Shown here piece after piece: positions 36,942 through 46,945 of a stretch of DNA of 64,000 nt. The translations under genes and the position numbers were made by a program. The number at the start of each line of letters is the position of its first letter. The first letter of the stretch is position 1. This stretch comes from Flagellimonas amphidinii (lineage in GTDB: Bacteria; Bacteroidota; Bacteroidia; Flavobacteriales; Flavobacteriaceae). Under the pieces are notes generated by a model. The model was not told where the DNA came from. It made no database searches and saw only the letters and a list, made by a program, of their open reading frames with translations. The stretch lies in assembly GCF_013090115.1 (NCBI RefSeq), contig NZ_JABFNN010000021.1, forward strand, positions 62,001-126,000, in the 5' to 3' direction.

Positions 36942-37988
36942 ATGAAGAAAAAAACCACCATCTACGATATTGCCAAAAAACTCAATATAACAGCTGCAAC
37001 AGTATCAAGAGCTCTTAATAATAATGCCAGGATAGGAAAAGCTACTAAAGAGCTAGTACTTAAAACGGCACGGGAAATGGATTATGAGCCCAATAAATTG
37101 GCTCAGGCCTTGAAAATTGGCAAGAGCAATATCATAGGTGTAATAGTCCCCTATATCAATAGAAACTTCTTCTCAAATGTTATTCGGGGAATTGAGGATG
37201 AACTCTACCCCAAAGGGTATCATGTCATTATTTGTCAAACTCACGATACCGAGGAGAGAGAAGTGGATACCATATTAAATTTGCTTAACGCACAGGTAGA
37301 AGGAATACTAATTTCTCTTGCTCGTTTCACAAAGACCAATAAGCACTTTGAGCAAGTTTTGAAAAAAAATATTCCCTTGATTTTCTTTGATAGAAAAAAG
37401 GAGCTCAAAGGTGTAAGTTCTGTTACCATAGATGACTTTCAGGGTGCTTACGAAGCTACACAACATCTTGTCGACCAAGGTTCCAAGCGGATTGCGCATT
37501 TAACAGTTGAAGGTTCTATCGGAATCTATATTCAGAGATTGGCTGGTTACAAACAAGCATTGCTTGAGAACAATCTTGCTTATGATGAAAATCTGGTTAT
37601 AGCTCTCAAAAGTGATATTGAAGAAGGGAAACAAGCTGCACAAACATTGATGACACTGGATAATCCACCCGATGCTATATTTTCATCAACAGACCATGCG
37701 GCTCTAGGAGTATTCAAATGGTTGAGTCAAGAAGGGTACGATATTCCAAAAGATGTAAGTCTTGTCGGTTTTAGTAACGAACCTTTTACTCAGTTTATGC
37801 AACCATCTATCTCTTCCATAGACCAAGCGCCAAGGGAAATGGGAAAAATGGCAGCCAGGGTGTTTTTAGAGCAAGTGAGCGATACTTCTAAAATGAGAAT
37901 AGAGAAAAATGTAATTCTTTCCCCTACTCTGCTGACCAGAGATTCTTCATCTCGATTGACGACAAAACAAAAAAAGGTGAAATCTTAG
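36942..37988 (+). CDS. LacI family transcriptional regulator of the pectin locus
   Basis: A 348-residue LacI/GalR regulator. Residues 3-50 form the helix-turn-helix and hinge (TIYDIAKKLNITAATVSRAL, NELAQALKIG-type hinge). Residues 60-330 form the periplasmic-binding-protein-like sensor (NIIGVIVPYINRNFFSNVI, PLIFFDRKKELKGVSSV, STDHAALGVFKWLSQEGYDIP). Two operator copies flank the gene, and related sites precede kduI, GH28 and the esterase/DUF1593 pair, so it is the best candidate for the regulator that reads them. The effector is probably a uronate intermediate such as KDG; that is inference. It converges on uxaA with a 4-bp overlap of stop codons. Confidence 0.93.
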   Translation: MKKKTTIYDIAKKLNITAATVSRALNNNARIGKATKELVLKTAREMDYEPNKLAQALKIGKSNIIGVIVPYINRNFFSNVIRGIEDELYPKGYHVIICQTHDTEEREVDTILNLLNAQVEGILISLARFTKTNKHFEQVLKKNIPLIFFDRKKELKGVSSVTIDDFQGAYEATQHLVDQGSKRIAHLTVEGSIGIYIQRLAGYKQALLENNLAYDENLVIALKSDIEEGKQAAQTLMTLDNPPDAIFSSTDHAALGVFKWLSQEGYDIPKDVSLVGFSNEPFTQFMQPSISSIDQAPREMGKMAARVFLEQVSDTSKMRIEKNVILSPTLLTRDSSSRLTTKQKKVKS

Positions 37989-39589
37989 AGAGAGACTCCA
38001 CGTTTCCAAGGAATAAAATCATCTTGTTGCAAGAGGTCTGCCTTTGCGATCAGCTCCCCGCTCGCCACTTTTATCAAATACTCCAATAATTCATTGCCCA
38101 TCTCTTCAATTGATTTTTCACCACGAATTACCGATCCTGTATCCACATCTATGATATCTGGCATTTTTTCTGCCAAAGCCGTATTGGAACTTACTTTGAT
38201 CACTGGGGCAATCGGGTTTCCGGTAGGGGTTCCCAATCCGGTTGTAAAAACAACCATATTTGCCCCAGAACCTACCATTCCGGTCGTGCTTTCAACGTCA
38301 TTTCCCGGGGTACACAAAAGATTGAGGCCCGGCTTGGAAACATATTCCGCATAGTCCAGAACATCGACCACCGGTGATGTTCCTCCCTTTTTTGCAGCTC
38401 CTGCAGATTTCATGGCATCCGTGATCAGTCCATCCTTGATGTTTCCCGGGGATGGGTTCATATCGAACCCAGAACCTGCATCCACCACTGATTTTTCATA
38501 GGCCTGCATCAAGTGTAGAAATTTCTCCGCTTTTTCATTTTCCACACATCGATTGACCAATTCTTGTTCCACCCCGCAAAGCTCAGGAAACTCCGACAAG
38601 ATCGGCGAACCACCAAGAGCCGTCAGGACATCGGAGACATGACCCAAAGTTGGATTGGCCGAAATACCAGAAAAACCATCAGAACCACCACATTCCAATC
38701 CCAATTTTATTTTGGATAAAGGTGCCGGTGCCCTCTTGATCTCATTAGCTTCCTTGATGGCCAAAAACGAATCCTTGATGACGGTGTTCAGCATGTTCTC
38801 CACCGTACCCATTTGCTGTTGCTCATAGATCAGCACAGGTTTTGTATCGTTCGGGTTGATGCTTTCAAGGGCTTCTTTAAAAATATTAATCTGGAGGTTC
38901 TGGCATCCCAAACTCAAGACCGTGGCCCCTGCAACATTGGGGTTGTTCACATAACCTGCCAACAACTTGGCCAGCAATTCAGAGTCTTGCCGAATGCCAC
39001 CGCACCCTCCCTGATGGGTAATGAACTTCACCTTAACATTTTCAAAGATGGATTTTTTGGGTTGTTTTTCCTGAACCTCAGTAGCATTCCCAATCAATCC
39101 CCTGAGCAATTGTCGCTGTTCACTGATTTCTTCTATGTAAAGCTCTTTTTCAAAAACTTCCTTGAGCCTTTCTATGTTTTTGTTTTCGCAAAATACCAGT
39201 GGAAAGAACAACCAAATATTTTCTGTCCCCACTTGTCCGTCCGCCCTATGATATCCAAGAAAAGTTCTATCCTTCCATTTGGAAACATTTGGAGGTGACC
39301 AATTAAACTCCGATGTTTTATGTGTGGTCTTGGAGCTTTGGTGCTTCATGTTTTCCACGGTCAACAATCCGCCCCTATCAACTTTGGAAGTTGTTTTGCC
39401 CACAAGCACTCCGTACATCATAATTTTGTCGCCCTCGGAAAGGTCTGCCAAACTTATCTTATGTTTTGCTTTTGTATCCGACAAGGGTACAATGGTCTCT
39501 CCTTCAAAAAGAATTTCCTCACCTTTGGCCAAATCGGTCAGTGCAACAGCAACATTATCGTCTGGATGTACTTTTATCAACTTTCTCAT
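37985..39589 (-). CDS. uxaA: Altronate dehydratase
   Basis: A 534-residue UxaA-type dehydratase with an N-terminal SAF domain (IKVHPDDNVAVALTDLAKGE) and the catalytic part bearing FLGYHRADGQVGTEN, THQGGCGGIRQDSE, LSLGCQNLQ and LGLECGGSDGFSGISANP. It dehydrates D-altronate to 2-keto-3-deoxygluconate. It is the last gene of the uronate operon, 3 bp after uxaB, whose product supplies altronate. It differs from the GarD paralogue at 21888 in the GCGG and GCQN segments. Confidence 0.92.
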   Translation of the reverse strand: MRKLIKVHPDDNVAVALTDLAKGEEILFEGETIVPLSDTKAKHKISLADLSEGDKIMMYGVLVGKTTSKVDRGGLLTVENMKHQSSKTTHKTSEFNWSPPNVSKWKDRTFLGYHRADGQVGTENIWLFFPLVFCENKNIERLKEVFEKELYIEEISEQRQLLRGLIGNATEVQEKQPKKSIFENVKVKFITHQGGCGGIRQDSELLAKLLAGYVNNPNVAGATVLSLGCQNLQINIFKEALESINPNDTKPVLIYEQQQMGTVENMLNTVIKDSFLAIKEANEIKRAPAPLSKIKLGLECGGSDGFSGISANPTLGHVSDVLTALGGSPILSEFPELCGVEQELVNRCVENEKAEKFLHLMQAYEKSVVDAGSGFDMNPSPGNIKDGLITDAMKSAGAAKKGGTSPVVDVLDYAEYVSKPGLNLLCTPGNDVESTTGMVGSGANMVVFTTGLGTPTGNPIAPVIKVSSNTALAEKMPDIIDVDTGSVIRGEKSIEEMGNELLEYLIKVASGELIAKADLLQQDDFIPWKRGVSL

Positions 39590-39592
39590 TTC

Positions 39593-41044
39593 CTAAACAA
39601 ATAGACCTGTCTGGTATGCTTCAAATCCTTTTTCAATTCCTTTTTCTTCAATGAGTCCAAGGGCTTTGGCCACTGTATTTTCCAATCCGGCAACCTTGGT
39701 CAAATCTGCATCCCAGAACTTTTCATTGGAAAGCACTTCGGACACAACTCCATCAACATTTTTTTTCGACCATACTTTATTAAAATATTCCATTATGGAC
39801 GGGTCATCATTTACCGGAAGCTGAACATTGTTCCATTCTCCCCGGTAAAATCGAATCAAACATGCTAAAGCAAAGGTCAAACGTAACGGCAACATTCCCT
39901 TTTCCTTTTGATATTGCAATAAACTTGGTAATACACGCACCTTGAACTTTGAAATGGAATTCAGGGCAATACTTGTCAGTTTATGTTTTATAAATGGGTT
40001 TCGGAACCTGTCCAAAATGGCATGGGCAAAGTCTTCCAACTCTTGTCTATCCAACTCCAAAGTGGGTATGATTTCTTCAAAAATGGCATCGGACACAAAT
40101 TTTCCAGTAAAACCATTGTCGACCGTTTGCTTTACTGTTTCATTGCCAAAGAGCATAGAAAAAGGGACCATACTGGTATGCGCCCCATTTAGGATGCGTA
40201 CCTTCCTTGTTCGATAGGGTTGCATGTCCTCGACGATCTTGACATCTAGATCGGTCTTATGAAAGGGCAGTTTTATTTTTAGCGCCTCATCACCTTCTAT
40301 CACCCAAAGGAAGAAAACCTCAGATGTAACGATAAGGTTATCCTTGTAATCCAATTGGGCATTGTAGGCTTCTATTTCATCCTTGGGATAACCTGGAACA
40401 ATACGATCTACCAATGTGTTGTGAAAACTATTGGCAGTATCCACCCATTCTGTAAATTCATTTCCCAAATTCCAGAGTTGGGCATATTTTAAAATAATAG
40501 ATCTTAAAGTATCCGCATTGTAATTGATCAATTCACAGGGAATAATGGTCAACCCTTTATCATGGGCTCCTTTAAAGTAACGGAAGCGCTCATAAAGCAG
40601 TACTGTCAGCTTAGCCGGGAACGAATTTGGAGGTTGCATGGTCACTGTGTCATTTTCATCAAATGCGATACCTGCCTCAGTGGTATTTGAGATGATAAAT
40701 TCAAGCTCTTCCTCCTTTGCCAATGCCATATAATCATCAAATCCAGCATAGGGGTCGATTCCTTTCACAATGGTATCCACCAAGTGTTTTTCGATGATTT
40801 CCTCACCATCCATGACACCTTTTGAAAACAGGGTGTACAATCCATCCTGTTCATTCAGCATGGACACCAGACCACGGTCTATGGGCTGTATCACTGCTAT
40901 TCCAGCATTAAGATCACTTTTTGCGTTCAATTCATAAAATGCATAATCCACAAATGCCCGAAGAAAATTCCCTTCCCCAAACTGTACGATCTTGATAGGT
41001 CGCTTTGTCGGTAATGTTTGCGTACTTCTATTTAGCAAATCCAT
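39593..41044 (-). CDS. uxaB: Tagaturonate reductase (altronate oxidoreductase)
   Basis: A 483-residue member of the mannitol dehydrogenase family. The N-terminal NAD-binding segment IKIVQFGEGNFLRAFVDYAF and the GAHTSMVPFSMLFGNETV segment are typical of UxaB, as is NRGLVSM-like PIDRGLVSMLNEQDGLYTLF. It reduces D-tagaturonate to D-altronate, linking UxaC to UxaA. It is cytoplasmic. It lies 12 bp after the TRAP large-subunit gene. Confidence 0.93.
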   Translation of the reverse strand: MDLLNRSTQTLPTKRPIKIVQFGEGNFLRAFVDYAFYELNAKSDLNAGIAVIQPIDRGLVSMLNEQDGLYTLFSKGVMDGEEIIEKHLVDTIVKGIDPYAGFDDYMALAKEEELEFIISNTTEAGIAFDENDTVTMQPPNSFPAKLTVLLYERFRYFKGAHDKGLTIIPCELINYNADTLRSIILKYAQLWNLGNEFTEWVDTANSFHNTLVDRIVPGYPKDEIEAYNAQLDYKDNLIVTSEVFFLWVIEGDEALKIKLPFHKTDLDVKIVEDMQPYRTRKVRILNGAHTSMVPFSMLFGNETVKQTVDNGFTGKFVSDAIFEEIIPTLELDRQELEDFAHAILDRFRNPFIKHKLTSIALNSISKFKVRVLPSLLQYQKEKGMLPLRLTFALACLIRFYRGEWNNVQLPVNDDPSIMEYFNKVWSKKNVDGVVSEVLSNEKFWDADLTKVAGLENTVAKALGLIEEKGIEKGFEAYQTGLFV

Positions 41045-41056
41045 AAAAGATGTGTA

Positions 41057-42355
41057 TTAAACTCCAAAAACTTTAGGTAACCAAAGGGTCAGTTGCGGAA
41101 AATAGGTGACCAGGAACAATGCCACGATCATCGCCAAAAACAAGGGCACCAATGGTTTTACCACCTTTTCTATGGTAGTATTGGCAATTCCCACCCCAAC
41201 GAACAGCACCGATCCCACCGGTGGTGTGCACAGTCCAATGCATAGATTGAGCACCATCACTATTCCAAAATGGATGGGGTCCATGCCAAGGGCGGTCACA
41301 ATGGGCAAAAATATGGGGGTAAAGATTAAAACTGCCGGTGTCATATCCATAAATATCCCCACAAATAACAGCAATAGATTAATAATCAATAAAATGATGA
41401 TGGGATTATCGCTCAGGGCCAACAGTGTCGTGCTGATATCCTGGGGGATGTTTTCGTAAGACATGACCCAGGACATGCTCATGGAAGCTCCAATCAACAG
41501 CATTACAATGGCCGTGGTGGCCGAAGAATCCAATAAAATCCCTGGTAGGTTCTTCCATTTGATCTCCCTGTAGATAAAACCGAGCACCAAACAGTACAAA
41601 ACCGCGATTGCCGAAGCCTCAGTGGCCGTGAAAATCCCAGACACGATTCCCCCGATGACCACAACCAATAACAATAAGCTTGGAACAGCATCCACAAATG
41701 TCTTTCCCACCTCTCCAAGGCTACTTCGCTTTCCAGTCTTATAGTTTTTCTTTTTGGCCCATATCATGGCCACGATCATCAAAAATAAACCTGTAATGAT
41801 TCCTGGGATATAACCTGCCAAAAACAATGCGGCAATGGATACCCCTCCACTGGCCAACGAATATACGATGAGTACATTGCTCGGGGGTATGATCAGACCT
41901 GTGGTACTGGAGGTGATATTGACGGCCGCACCAAACTCTTTTGAATAACCTTCTTTTTCCATTTCCGGTCCAAGAATACTGCCCATGGCGGAGGCAGATG
42001 CCATTGCGGAGCCCGCTATGGCTCCCATCAACATAGCAGCTATTACATTGATCAAAGCCAGACCTCCCGGTAGGGCACCTACTAAGGTTTTGGCAAAGGC
42101 TATGAGCCGATGGGCAACCCCTCCCTTGTTCATCAATTGTCCCGATAATACGAAAAAGGGTATCGCCAAGAGCGCAAAACTGTCAAGCCCTGTGGCCATT
42201 CTTTGCGAGACCGTGGTCAAGGCCGGTAAAACAGGAATGCTCACCAACATCGTCAACAATGAAGAAAGGGCAATGCTCCAGGCCACAGGCGTACCAATGG
42301 AAAGGAAGAACACAAAGCTTATTACCAATACCAATACCGGAATATAATCGACCAT
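41057..42355 (-). CDS. TRAP transporter large permease (DctM)
   Basis: A 432-residue polytopic membrane protein (about 11-12 helices) with DctM segments SQRMATGLDSFALLAIPFFV, AMASASAMGSILGPEM, SSTTGLIIPPSNVLIVYS and LNLCIGLCTPPVGSVLF. It forms the channel of a TRAP symporter with the small permease 1 bp before it. Uronate import is inferred from the operon. Confidence 0.95.
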   Translation of the reverse strand: MVDYIPVLVLVISFVFFLSIGTPVAWSIALSSLLTMLVSIPVLPALTTVSQRMATGLDSFALLAIPFFVLSGQLMNKGGVAHRLIAFAKTLVGALPGGLALINVIAAMLMGAIAGSAMASASAMGSILGPEMEKEGYSKEFGAAVNITSSTTGLIIPPSNVLIVYSLASGGVSIAALFLAGYIPGIITGLFLMIVAMIWAKKKNYKTGKRSSLGEVGKTFVDAVPSLLLLVVVIGGIVSGIFTATEASAIAVLYCLVLGFIYREIKWKNLPGILLDSSATTAIVMLLIGASMSMSWVMSYENIPQDISTTLLALSDNPIIILLIINLLLLFVGIFMDMTPAVLIFTPIFLPIVTALGMDPIHFGIVMVLNLCIGLCTPPVGSVLFVGVGIANTTIEKVVKPLVPLFLAMIVALFLVTYFPQLTLWLPKVFGV

Positions 42356-42356
42356 A

Positions 42357-42809
42357 TCAGCTTTTTAAAAAATCGTTCAACTTGTAATAGATTATCAACA
42401 GCCCACTCAAGGGAATCACAATATAGACCAACGCTAGAGGTATCTGTAGTGCAGGGGACCTTTGTCCCAATAGATAACTTATATATACCAACCTGCTGCC
42501 CCCAACCACCATGGCAAAAAGGGCAAAAAGTATAATCAACAGATATACGATCCTTTTCATCCTTCGCTGGGTCTTTTTACCAGATCGGGTCTGGAACACA
42601 TCTATGGCCACGTGCATCTGTCTTCCCGAAACATAGGCCGCTCCCAAAACACCTACCCAGATCATCAGGTATCTTGCCAGTTCATCTGTAAAAGAGCTGG
42701 GTTCTCCAACCAGGTATCGGCTGCCCACCTGCCATAGCACATTGACCACCATAACCCCCATGATTATGGCCAACACTTTTCCTAGAATAAGATCTATTCG
42801 TTTTCTCAC
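42357..42809 (-). CDS. TRAP transporter small permease (DctQ)
   Basis: A 150-residue protein with four membrane segments, starting ILGKVLAIIMGVMVVNVLWQVGSRY, then SSFTDELARYLMIWVGVLGAAY and RQMHVAIDV, the standard DctQ pattern. It lies between the binding-protein and large-permease genes. Confidence 0.93.
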   Translation of the reverse strand: MRKRIDLILGKVLAIIMGVMVVNVLWQVGSRYLVGEPSSFTDELARYLMIWVGVLGAAYVSGRQMHVAIDVFQTRSGKKTQRRMKRIVYLLIILFALFAMVVGGSRLVYISYLLGQRSPALQIPLALVYIVIPLSGLLIIYYKLNDFLKS

Positions 42810-42815
42810 CTTTTT

Positions 42816-43790
42816 TTATTTGGTGTTTCTTATTTGTTGGATGATTTTGTACAGCTCCGGCTCACTTTCCCTATACTCTCCATAAATCCCATCTACCTTC
42901 TCCATAAACTCTTCCTTACTGGGTCTGATTACCTCCACACCTGCTTCGATTACCGCATCCAATGCCTCTTTTTCGGATTCAGCCCATAGCTTTCTCTGGT
43001 AGACCACCGAGAGATCCACCGCTTCTTTGAGCCATTTCTGCTCTTGTTCCGATAGAATATCCCATGTCTGGGTTCCCATTACCAGCACATCTGGCAAAGT
43101 GGTATGTTCATCCAAGGCATAATATTTACAGACTTCGTAGTGTCTTGACAGATAAAAACTTGGCGGATTGTTTTCGGCACCGTCAACAACTCCTTGCTGC
43201 AATGATGTATAGAGCTCTCCCCATGAAATAGGGGTGGGCGAACCGCCTAGGCTTCTGACCATGTCCATTGCTGTTACACTCTCCATCACCCTAATCTTCA
43301 TTCCCTCTAAATCCGAAGGACTTTCAATAGGTTTCTGCTTGGTATAAAAACTTCTGCTCCCAGCATCATAGTATGCCAGTCCCTTTAACCAATACTGTCG
43401 TCCCCCGTCCAAAAGTTGTTGACCAATTTCACTGTCCAATACATCGAATGAATGCTGTCTGTCCCTAAAAATAAAGGGAAGTCCCAAGACTTTCATTTTC
43501 GGGGCAAAGTTTTCCATCACCCCGACAGAAACCTTGGTCATATCCAAACTTCCTATCTGTAACAGTTCCAGACATTCCCGTTCAGTGCCCAATTGCTGGC
43601 TCGGGTAGACCTCAACGGTCATCTTTCCACCGGAAATACGTTCCAGGTCCTCACCCATTTTCACCATGGCCTTGTGCACGGAATGGTTGACGTCCAGTCC
43701 ATGGGCCAATTTTAAGACCTTTACCTCTTCTTGGCCACAACCCAACAATAGGAGAATTGGAAACAAATATGTGAACAGTCTATACCTCAT
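42816..43790 (-). CDS. TRAP transporter substrate-binding lipoprotein (DctP)
   Basis: A 324-residue DctP-type binding protein, with lipobox Cys18 (LLLLGC). Typical segments are LKLAHGLDVNHSVHKAM, YPSQQLGTERECLELLQIG, and the carboxylate-binding arginine in MKIRVMES. DctP proteins of this type bind C4 acids or sugar acids; in this operon galacturonate, glucuronate or the unsaturated uronate is likely. It lies 6 bp upstream of dctQ and abuts the eda gene. Confidence 0.93.
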   Translation of the reverse strand: MRYRLFTYLFPILLLLGCGQEEVKVLKLAHGLDVNHSVHKAMVKMGEDLERISGGKMTVEVYPSQQLGTERECLELLQIGSLDMTKVSVGVMENFAPKMKVLGLPFIFRDRQHSFDVLDSEIGQQLLDGGRQYWLKGLAYYDAGSRSFYTKQKPIESPSDLEGMKIRVMESVTAMDMVRSLGGSPTPISWGELYTSLQQGVVDGAENNPPSFYLSRHYEVCKYYALDEHTTLPDVLVMGTQTWDILSEQEQKWLKEAVDLSVVYQRKLWAESEKEALDAVIEAGVEVIRPSKEEFMEKVDGIYGEYRESEPELYKIIQQIRNTK

Positions 43791-44462
43791 TTAGGGTTTT
43801 CGGATATTTTTTATAAGAGACAAGGTTTCCTGTACCTTGTCCTGGAGGCCTTTATAGTCCTTATTGGCCAATATATCTTTTGATATCAATTTAGAGCCCA
43901 TGCCAACGCAGGTCACCCCGGCATCGAACCAAGCCCTTAAGTTGTTTTCCTCTGTACTTACACCGCCTGTCGGCATAATGCTCGTCCAAGGCTGTGGCCC
44001 TTTGATGGCCTTCACAAAACCTGGCCCATACGTTGAACCTGGGAACAATTTTATGACCTCCACGCCCAGCTCCTCTGCCCTGTTGATCTCTGTAAGACTT
44101 CCACAGCCAGGGGAATACATAATCTTTCTACGATTGCATGTGACCGCAATATCTTCACGTAGTGAAGGGGTGACAATGAAGTTGGCTCCCATTTGGATAA
44201 AGAGAGAAGCGGCAGCGGCATCCGTTATGGATCCAACGCCCATGATCATTCCGTCCAATTCCGATGTGGCATATTTGTTCAGCTGTGAGAAAACCTCAAA
44301 GGCAAAATCGCCCCGGGCCGTAAACTCCAACAATCTTGCTCCGCCATCGTAACATGCCTTGAGCACTTTTTTCCCCAATTCCACATCGGGATGGTAGAAC
44401 AAGGGCACCATTCCGGTCTCCTGCATGGTATGTGCCACTTCCAATCTTGAATACTTTGCCAT
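43791..44462 (-). CDS. eda: 2-keto-3-deoxy-6-phosphogluconate aldolase
   Basis: A 223-residue class I aldolase. The Schiff-base lysine is Lys138 in VIKLFPGSTYG (Lys133 in E. coli Eda), and other marks are VGSITDAAAASLF, MYSPGCGSLTEINRA and PTGGVSTEEN. It splits KDPG to pyruvate and glyceraldehyde 3-phosphate, the last step of the locus. It lies 8 bp after kdgK. Confidence 0.95.
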   Translation of the reverse strand: MAKYSRLEVAHTMQETGMVPLFYHPDVELGKKVLKACYDGGARLLEFTARGDFAFEVFSQLNKYATSELDGMIMGVGSITDAAAASLFIQMGANFIVTPSLREDIAVTCNRRKIMYSPGCGSLTEINRAEELGVEVIKLFPGSTYGPGFVKAIKGPQPWTSIMPTGGVSTEENNLRAWFDAGVTCVGMGSKLISKDILANKDYKGLQDKVQETLSLIKNIRKP

Positions 44463-44470
44463 AGTGCTTA

Positions 44471-45511
44471 TTATCTTGATACTCTTCCTGAGGCGTCCCC
44501 TCCCATTAATTTTTCAACTTCTGGAACAGTGACCAGATTGGCATCGCCCTTAATGGTATGTTTCAGGCATGATGCCGCTACGGCAAAATCCAATGCCATT
44601 TGGTCATCATCGCCCCATGTCAGCAGTCCATAGATCAAACCTCCCATAAAGGAATCACCGCCACCGACACGGTCCACGATGTGCGTAATCTGATATTCCC
44701 TGGACTTGAACATGGTCTCCCCATCATAAAGGACTCCTGCCCATGTATTGTGTGAAGCGGAAAGGGAACCGCGCAGAGTGGTGATCACCTTTTTCGCATT
44801 GGGGAATTTTTTCATCATCTGTTTGCATACGGATAAAAACGCCTCGGCCTTCACATGTTCTCCCTGTGTGGTGATGTCCAGACCTTCTGGTTTTATGCCA
44901 AAGTGTTTCTCTGCATCTTCCTCATTGCCCAAAATAATGTCGCAGTATGAGGTAAGCTCCGTCATGATGGCCTCCCTATCACCACCGTATTTCCATAATT
45001 TTGCCCTATAATTCAAGTCTGTTGATATGGTAACGCCCATTTTTCTGGCAACCTTGACCGCTTCTATACATGCATCCGCAGCCCCTTGCGAAATGGCAGG
45101 GGTGATTCCGGTCCAATGGAACCATTCCACTCCCTGAAAAACTTTTTCCCAATCGACCATGCCAGGTTTTATCTCGGCCATGGCCGAACCGGCCCTATCG
45201 TACACCACCTTACTGCCCCTACTGACCGCACCGGTCTCCAAAAAGTAGATACCAAGTCGGTCCCCACCAAAGACAATGTGTCCTGTGCCCACATTTCTTT
45301 TGCGCATCTCCATCAGTGCACATTGACCGATATCATTGTTGGGCAAACGGGTCACAAAGTCCACGTCCAGGCCATAGTTGGCCAACGATACCGCTACGTT
45401 GGACTCGCCTCCCCCATAGACCACATCAAAACTGTTGGCCTGCGAAAATCTCAAAAATCCCGGGGGAGCCAATCTCAACATAATCTCCCCAAAGGTCACT
45501 ACTTTTTTCAT
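44471..45511 (-). CDS. kdgK: 2-keto-3-deoxygluconate kinase
   Basis: A 346-residue PfkB-family sugar kinase. Evidence: GGGESNVAVSLANYG near the N-terminus, TGITPAISQGAAD in the middle, and the ATP/catalytic signature DRVGGGDSFMGGLIYGLL. It phosphorylates KDG to KDPG for Eda. It is cytoplasmic and follows uxaC by 18 bp. Confidence 0.94.
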   Translation of the reverse strand: MKKVVTFGEIMLRLAPPGFLRFSQANSFDVVYGGGESNVAVSLANYGLDVDFVTRLPNNDIGQCALMEMRKRNVGTGHIVFGGDRLGIYFLETGAVSRGSKVVYDRAGSAMAEIKPGMVDWEKVFQGVEWFHWTGITPAISQGAADACIEAVKVARKMGVTISTDLNYRAKLWKYGGDREAIMTELTSYCDIILGNEEDAEKHFGIKPEGLDITTQGEHVKAEAFLSVCKQMMKKFPNAKKVITTLRGSLSASHNTWAGVLYDGETMFKSREYQITHIVDRVGGGDSFMGGLIYGLLTWGDDDQMALDFAVAASCLKHTIKGDANLVTVPEVEKLMGGDASGRVSR

Positions 45512-45529
45512 TGAAGTTATTTGATTTAT

Positions 45530-46939
45530 TTAAAATTCAAAATATTCCTTTGCATTGTTGTAGCAGATGTTCGCTACCATATTTCCCACGAGTTCCATAT
45601 CATTGGGCAGCTCGCCATTCTTCATTTCCTCCCCCAACAGATTGCACAATACCCTCCTAAAGTATTCGTGTCTTGGGTAGGACAGAAAACTCCTGGAATC
45701 CGTTAACATTCCGACAAAACAACTTAATAGGCCCATGTTCGACAGGGCGTTCAATTGTTTAATGATACCATCTTTCTGGTCCAGAAACCACCAACCAGAG
45801 CCAAACTGCATCTTGCCCTTGACAGACCCATCATTGAAATTGCCGATCATAGAGGCCAAAAGCTCATTATCTGCTGGATTTAAATTGTACAATATGGTTT
45901 TGGCCAGTTGATTATTGTTATCCAAGGCATCCAAATATTTTGATAATGACTCGGCTTGTTTAAAATCTCCCATGGAATCCCACCCTGTATCCGGTCCAAG
46001 TATGCGATTCATTCTGGTATTATTGTTACGAAGGGCCCCCAAATGGAATTGCTGTACCCATCCGTGTTCGTTATACTGCGCTCCCAAAAACAATAGGACA
46101 GCTGTTTGGAACTGTTCCTCATCCATTTGTGACAGTTCTTTCCCTGCTAAACGCTTTGAAAAAATAGCCTCAATTTCTTCCGAAGTTGCAGGAACAAATG
46201 GGATATAATTCAGCCCGTGATCTGAAAGCCTGCAATCGGTTGCGTGAAAGTATGAAATTCTTTTGGAAAGTGCTTCACACAATGTTTGAAACGAACTGAT
46301 CTCCACACCACTTACATCGGATAATTTTTCCAAATAAGATGTATATCCATCATTTCCAATAAGAATGGCCTTATCTGGCCTAAAAGCTGTACTGATGGTA
46401 ACACCAAACCCATTTGCTTTAAGGGCTTTATGATGTTCCAATGTATCTGTAGGATCCTCGGTAGTACACACTACCTCAACATTCATATTCTTTATCAAAT
46501 GTTGACAACTAAAATCTGGTCGTCTCAATTTAGTGGATGCTTCTTCGTAAACTTCTTCTGCAGTGTTACTGTTCAACAGCTCATCAATATCGAAGTAACG
46601 CTTCAGCTCTAAATGTGTCCAATGGTACAACGGATTTCGCAGCGTATGTGGAACCGTTCCCGCCCACGCCTTGAACTTTTCTTTGTCACTGGCATCGCCT
46701 GTAATCAAGCTTTCGTCCACACCCATGGTTCTCATGGCACGCCATTTATAATGATCCCCATAAATCCAGACTTGGGTCAGGTTATCGAAAACATGATTTT
46801 TAGCTATCTGCTCTGGAGGCAAATGACAGTGATAATCAATAATGGGACAATTGGCAGCATACTCATGGTATAGTTGCTCTGCAAATTGGTTGTTGAGTAA
46901 AAAATTCTCGGAAATGAAACTGGTTTTTGTCATGATCAT
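45530..46939 (-). CDS. uxaC: Glucuronate/galacturonate isomerase
   Basis: A 469-residue amidohydrolase-superfamily isomerase that turns D-galacturonate into D-tagaturonate (and glucuronate into fructuronate). Marks are DYHCHLPPEQIAKN at the start (metal histidines), VEVVCTTEDPTDTLEHH, AQYNEHGWVQQFHLGALRNNN and MLTDSRSFLSYPRHEYFRR. Length and order fit UxaC. It lies 6 bp after kduD. Confidence 0.95.
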   Translation of the reverse strand: MIMTKTSFISENFLLNNQFAEQLYHEYAANCPIIDYHCHLPPEQIAKNHVFDNLTQVWIYGDHYKWRAMRTMGVDESLITGDASDKEKFKAWAGTVPHTLRNPLYHWTHLELKRYFDIDELLNSNTAEEVYEEASTKLRRPDFSCQHLIKNMNVEVVCTTEDPTDTLEHHKALKANGFGVTISTAFRPDKAILIGNDGYTSYLEKLSDVSGVEISSFQTLCEALSKRISYFHATDCRLSDHGLNYIPFVPATSEEIEAIFSKRLAGKELSQMDEEQFQTAVLLFLGAQYNEHGWVQQFHLGALRNNNTRMNRILGPDTGWDSMGDFKQAESLSKYLDALDNNNQLAKTILYNLNPADNELLASMIGNFNDGSVKGKMQFGSGWWFLDQKDGIIKQLNALSNMGLLSCFVGMLTDSRSFLSYPRHEYFRRVLCNLLGEEMKNGELPNDMELVGNMVANICYNNAKEYFEF

Positions 46940-46945
46940 AAATGG

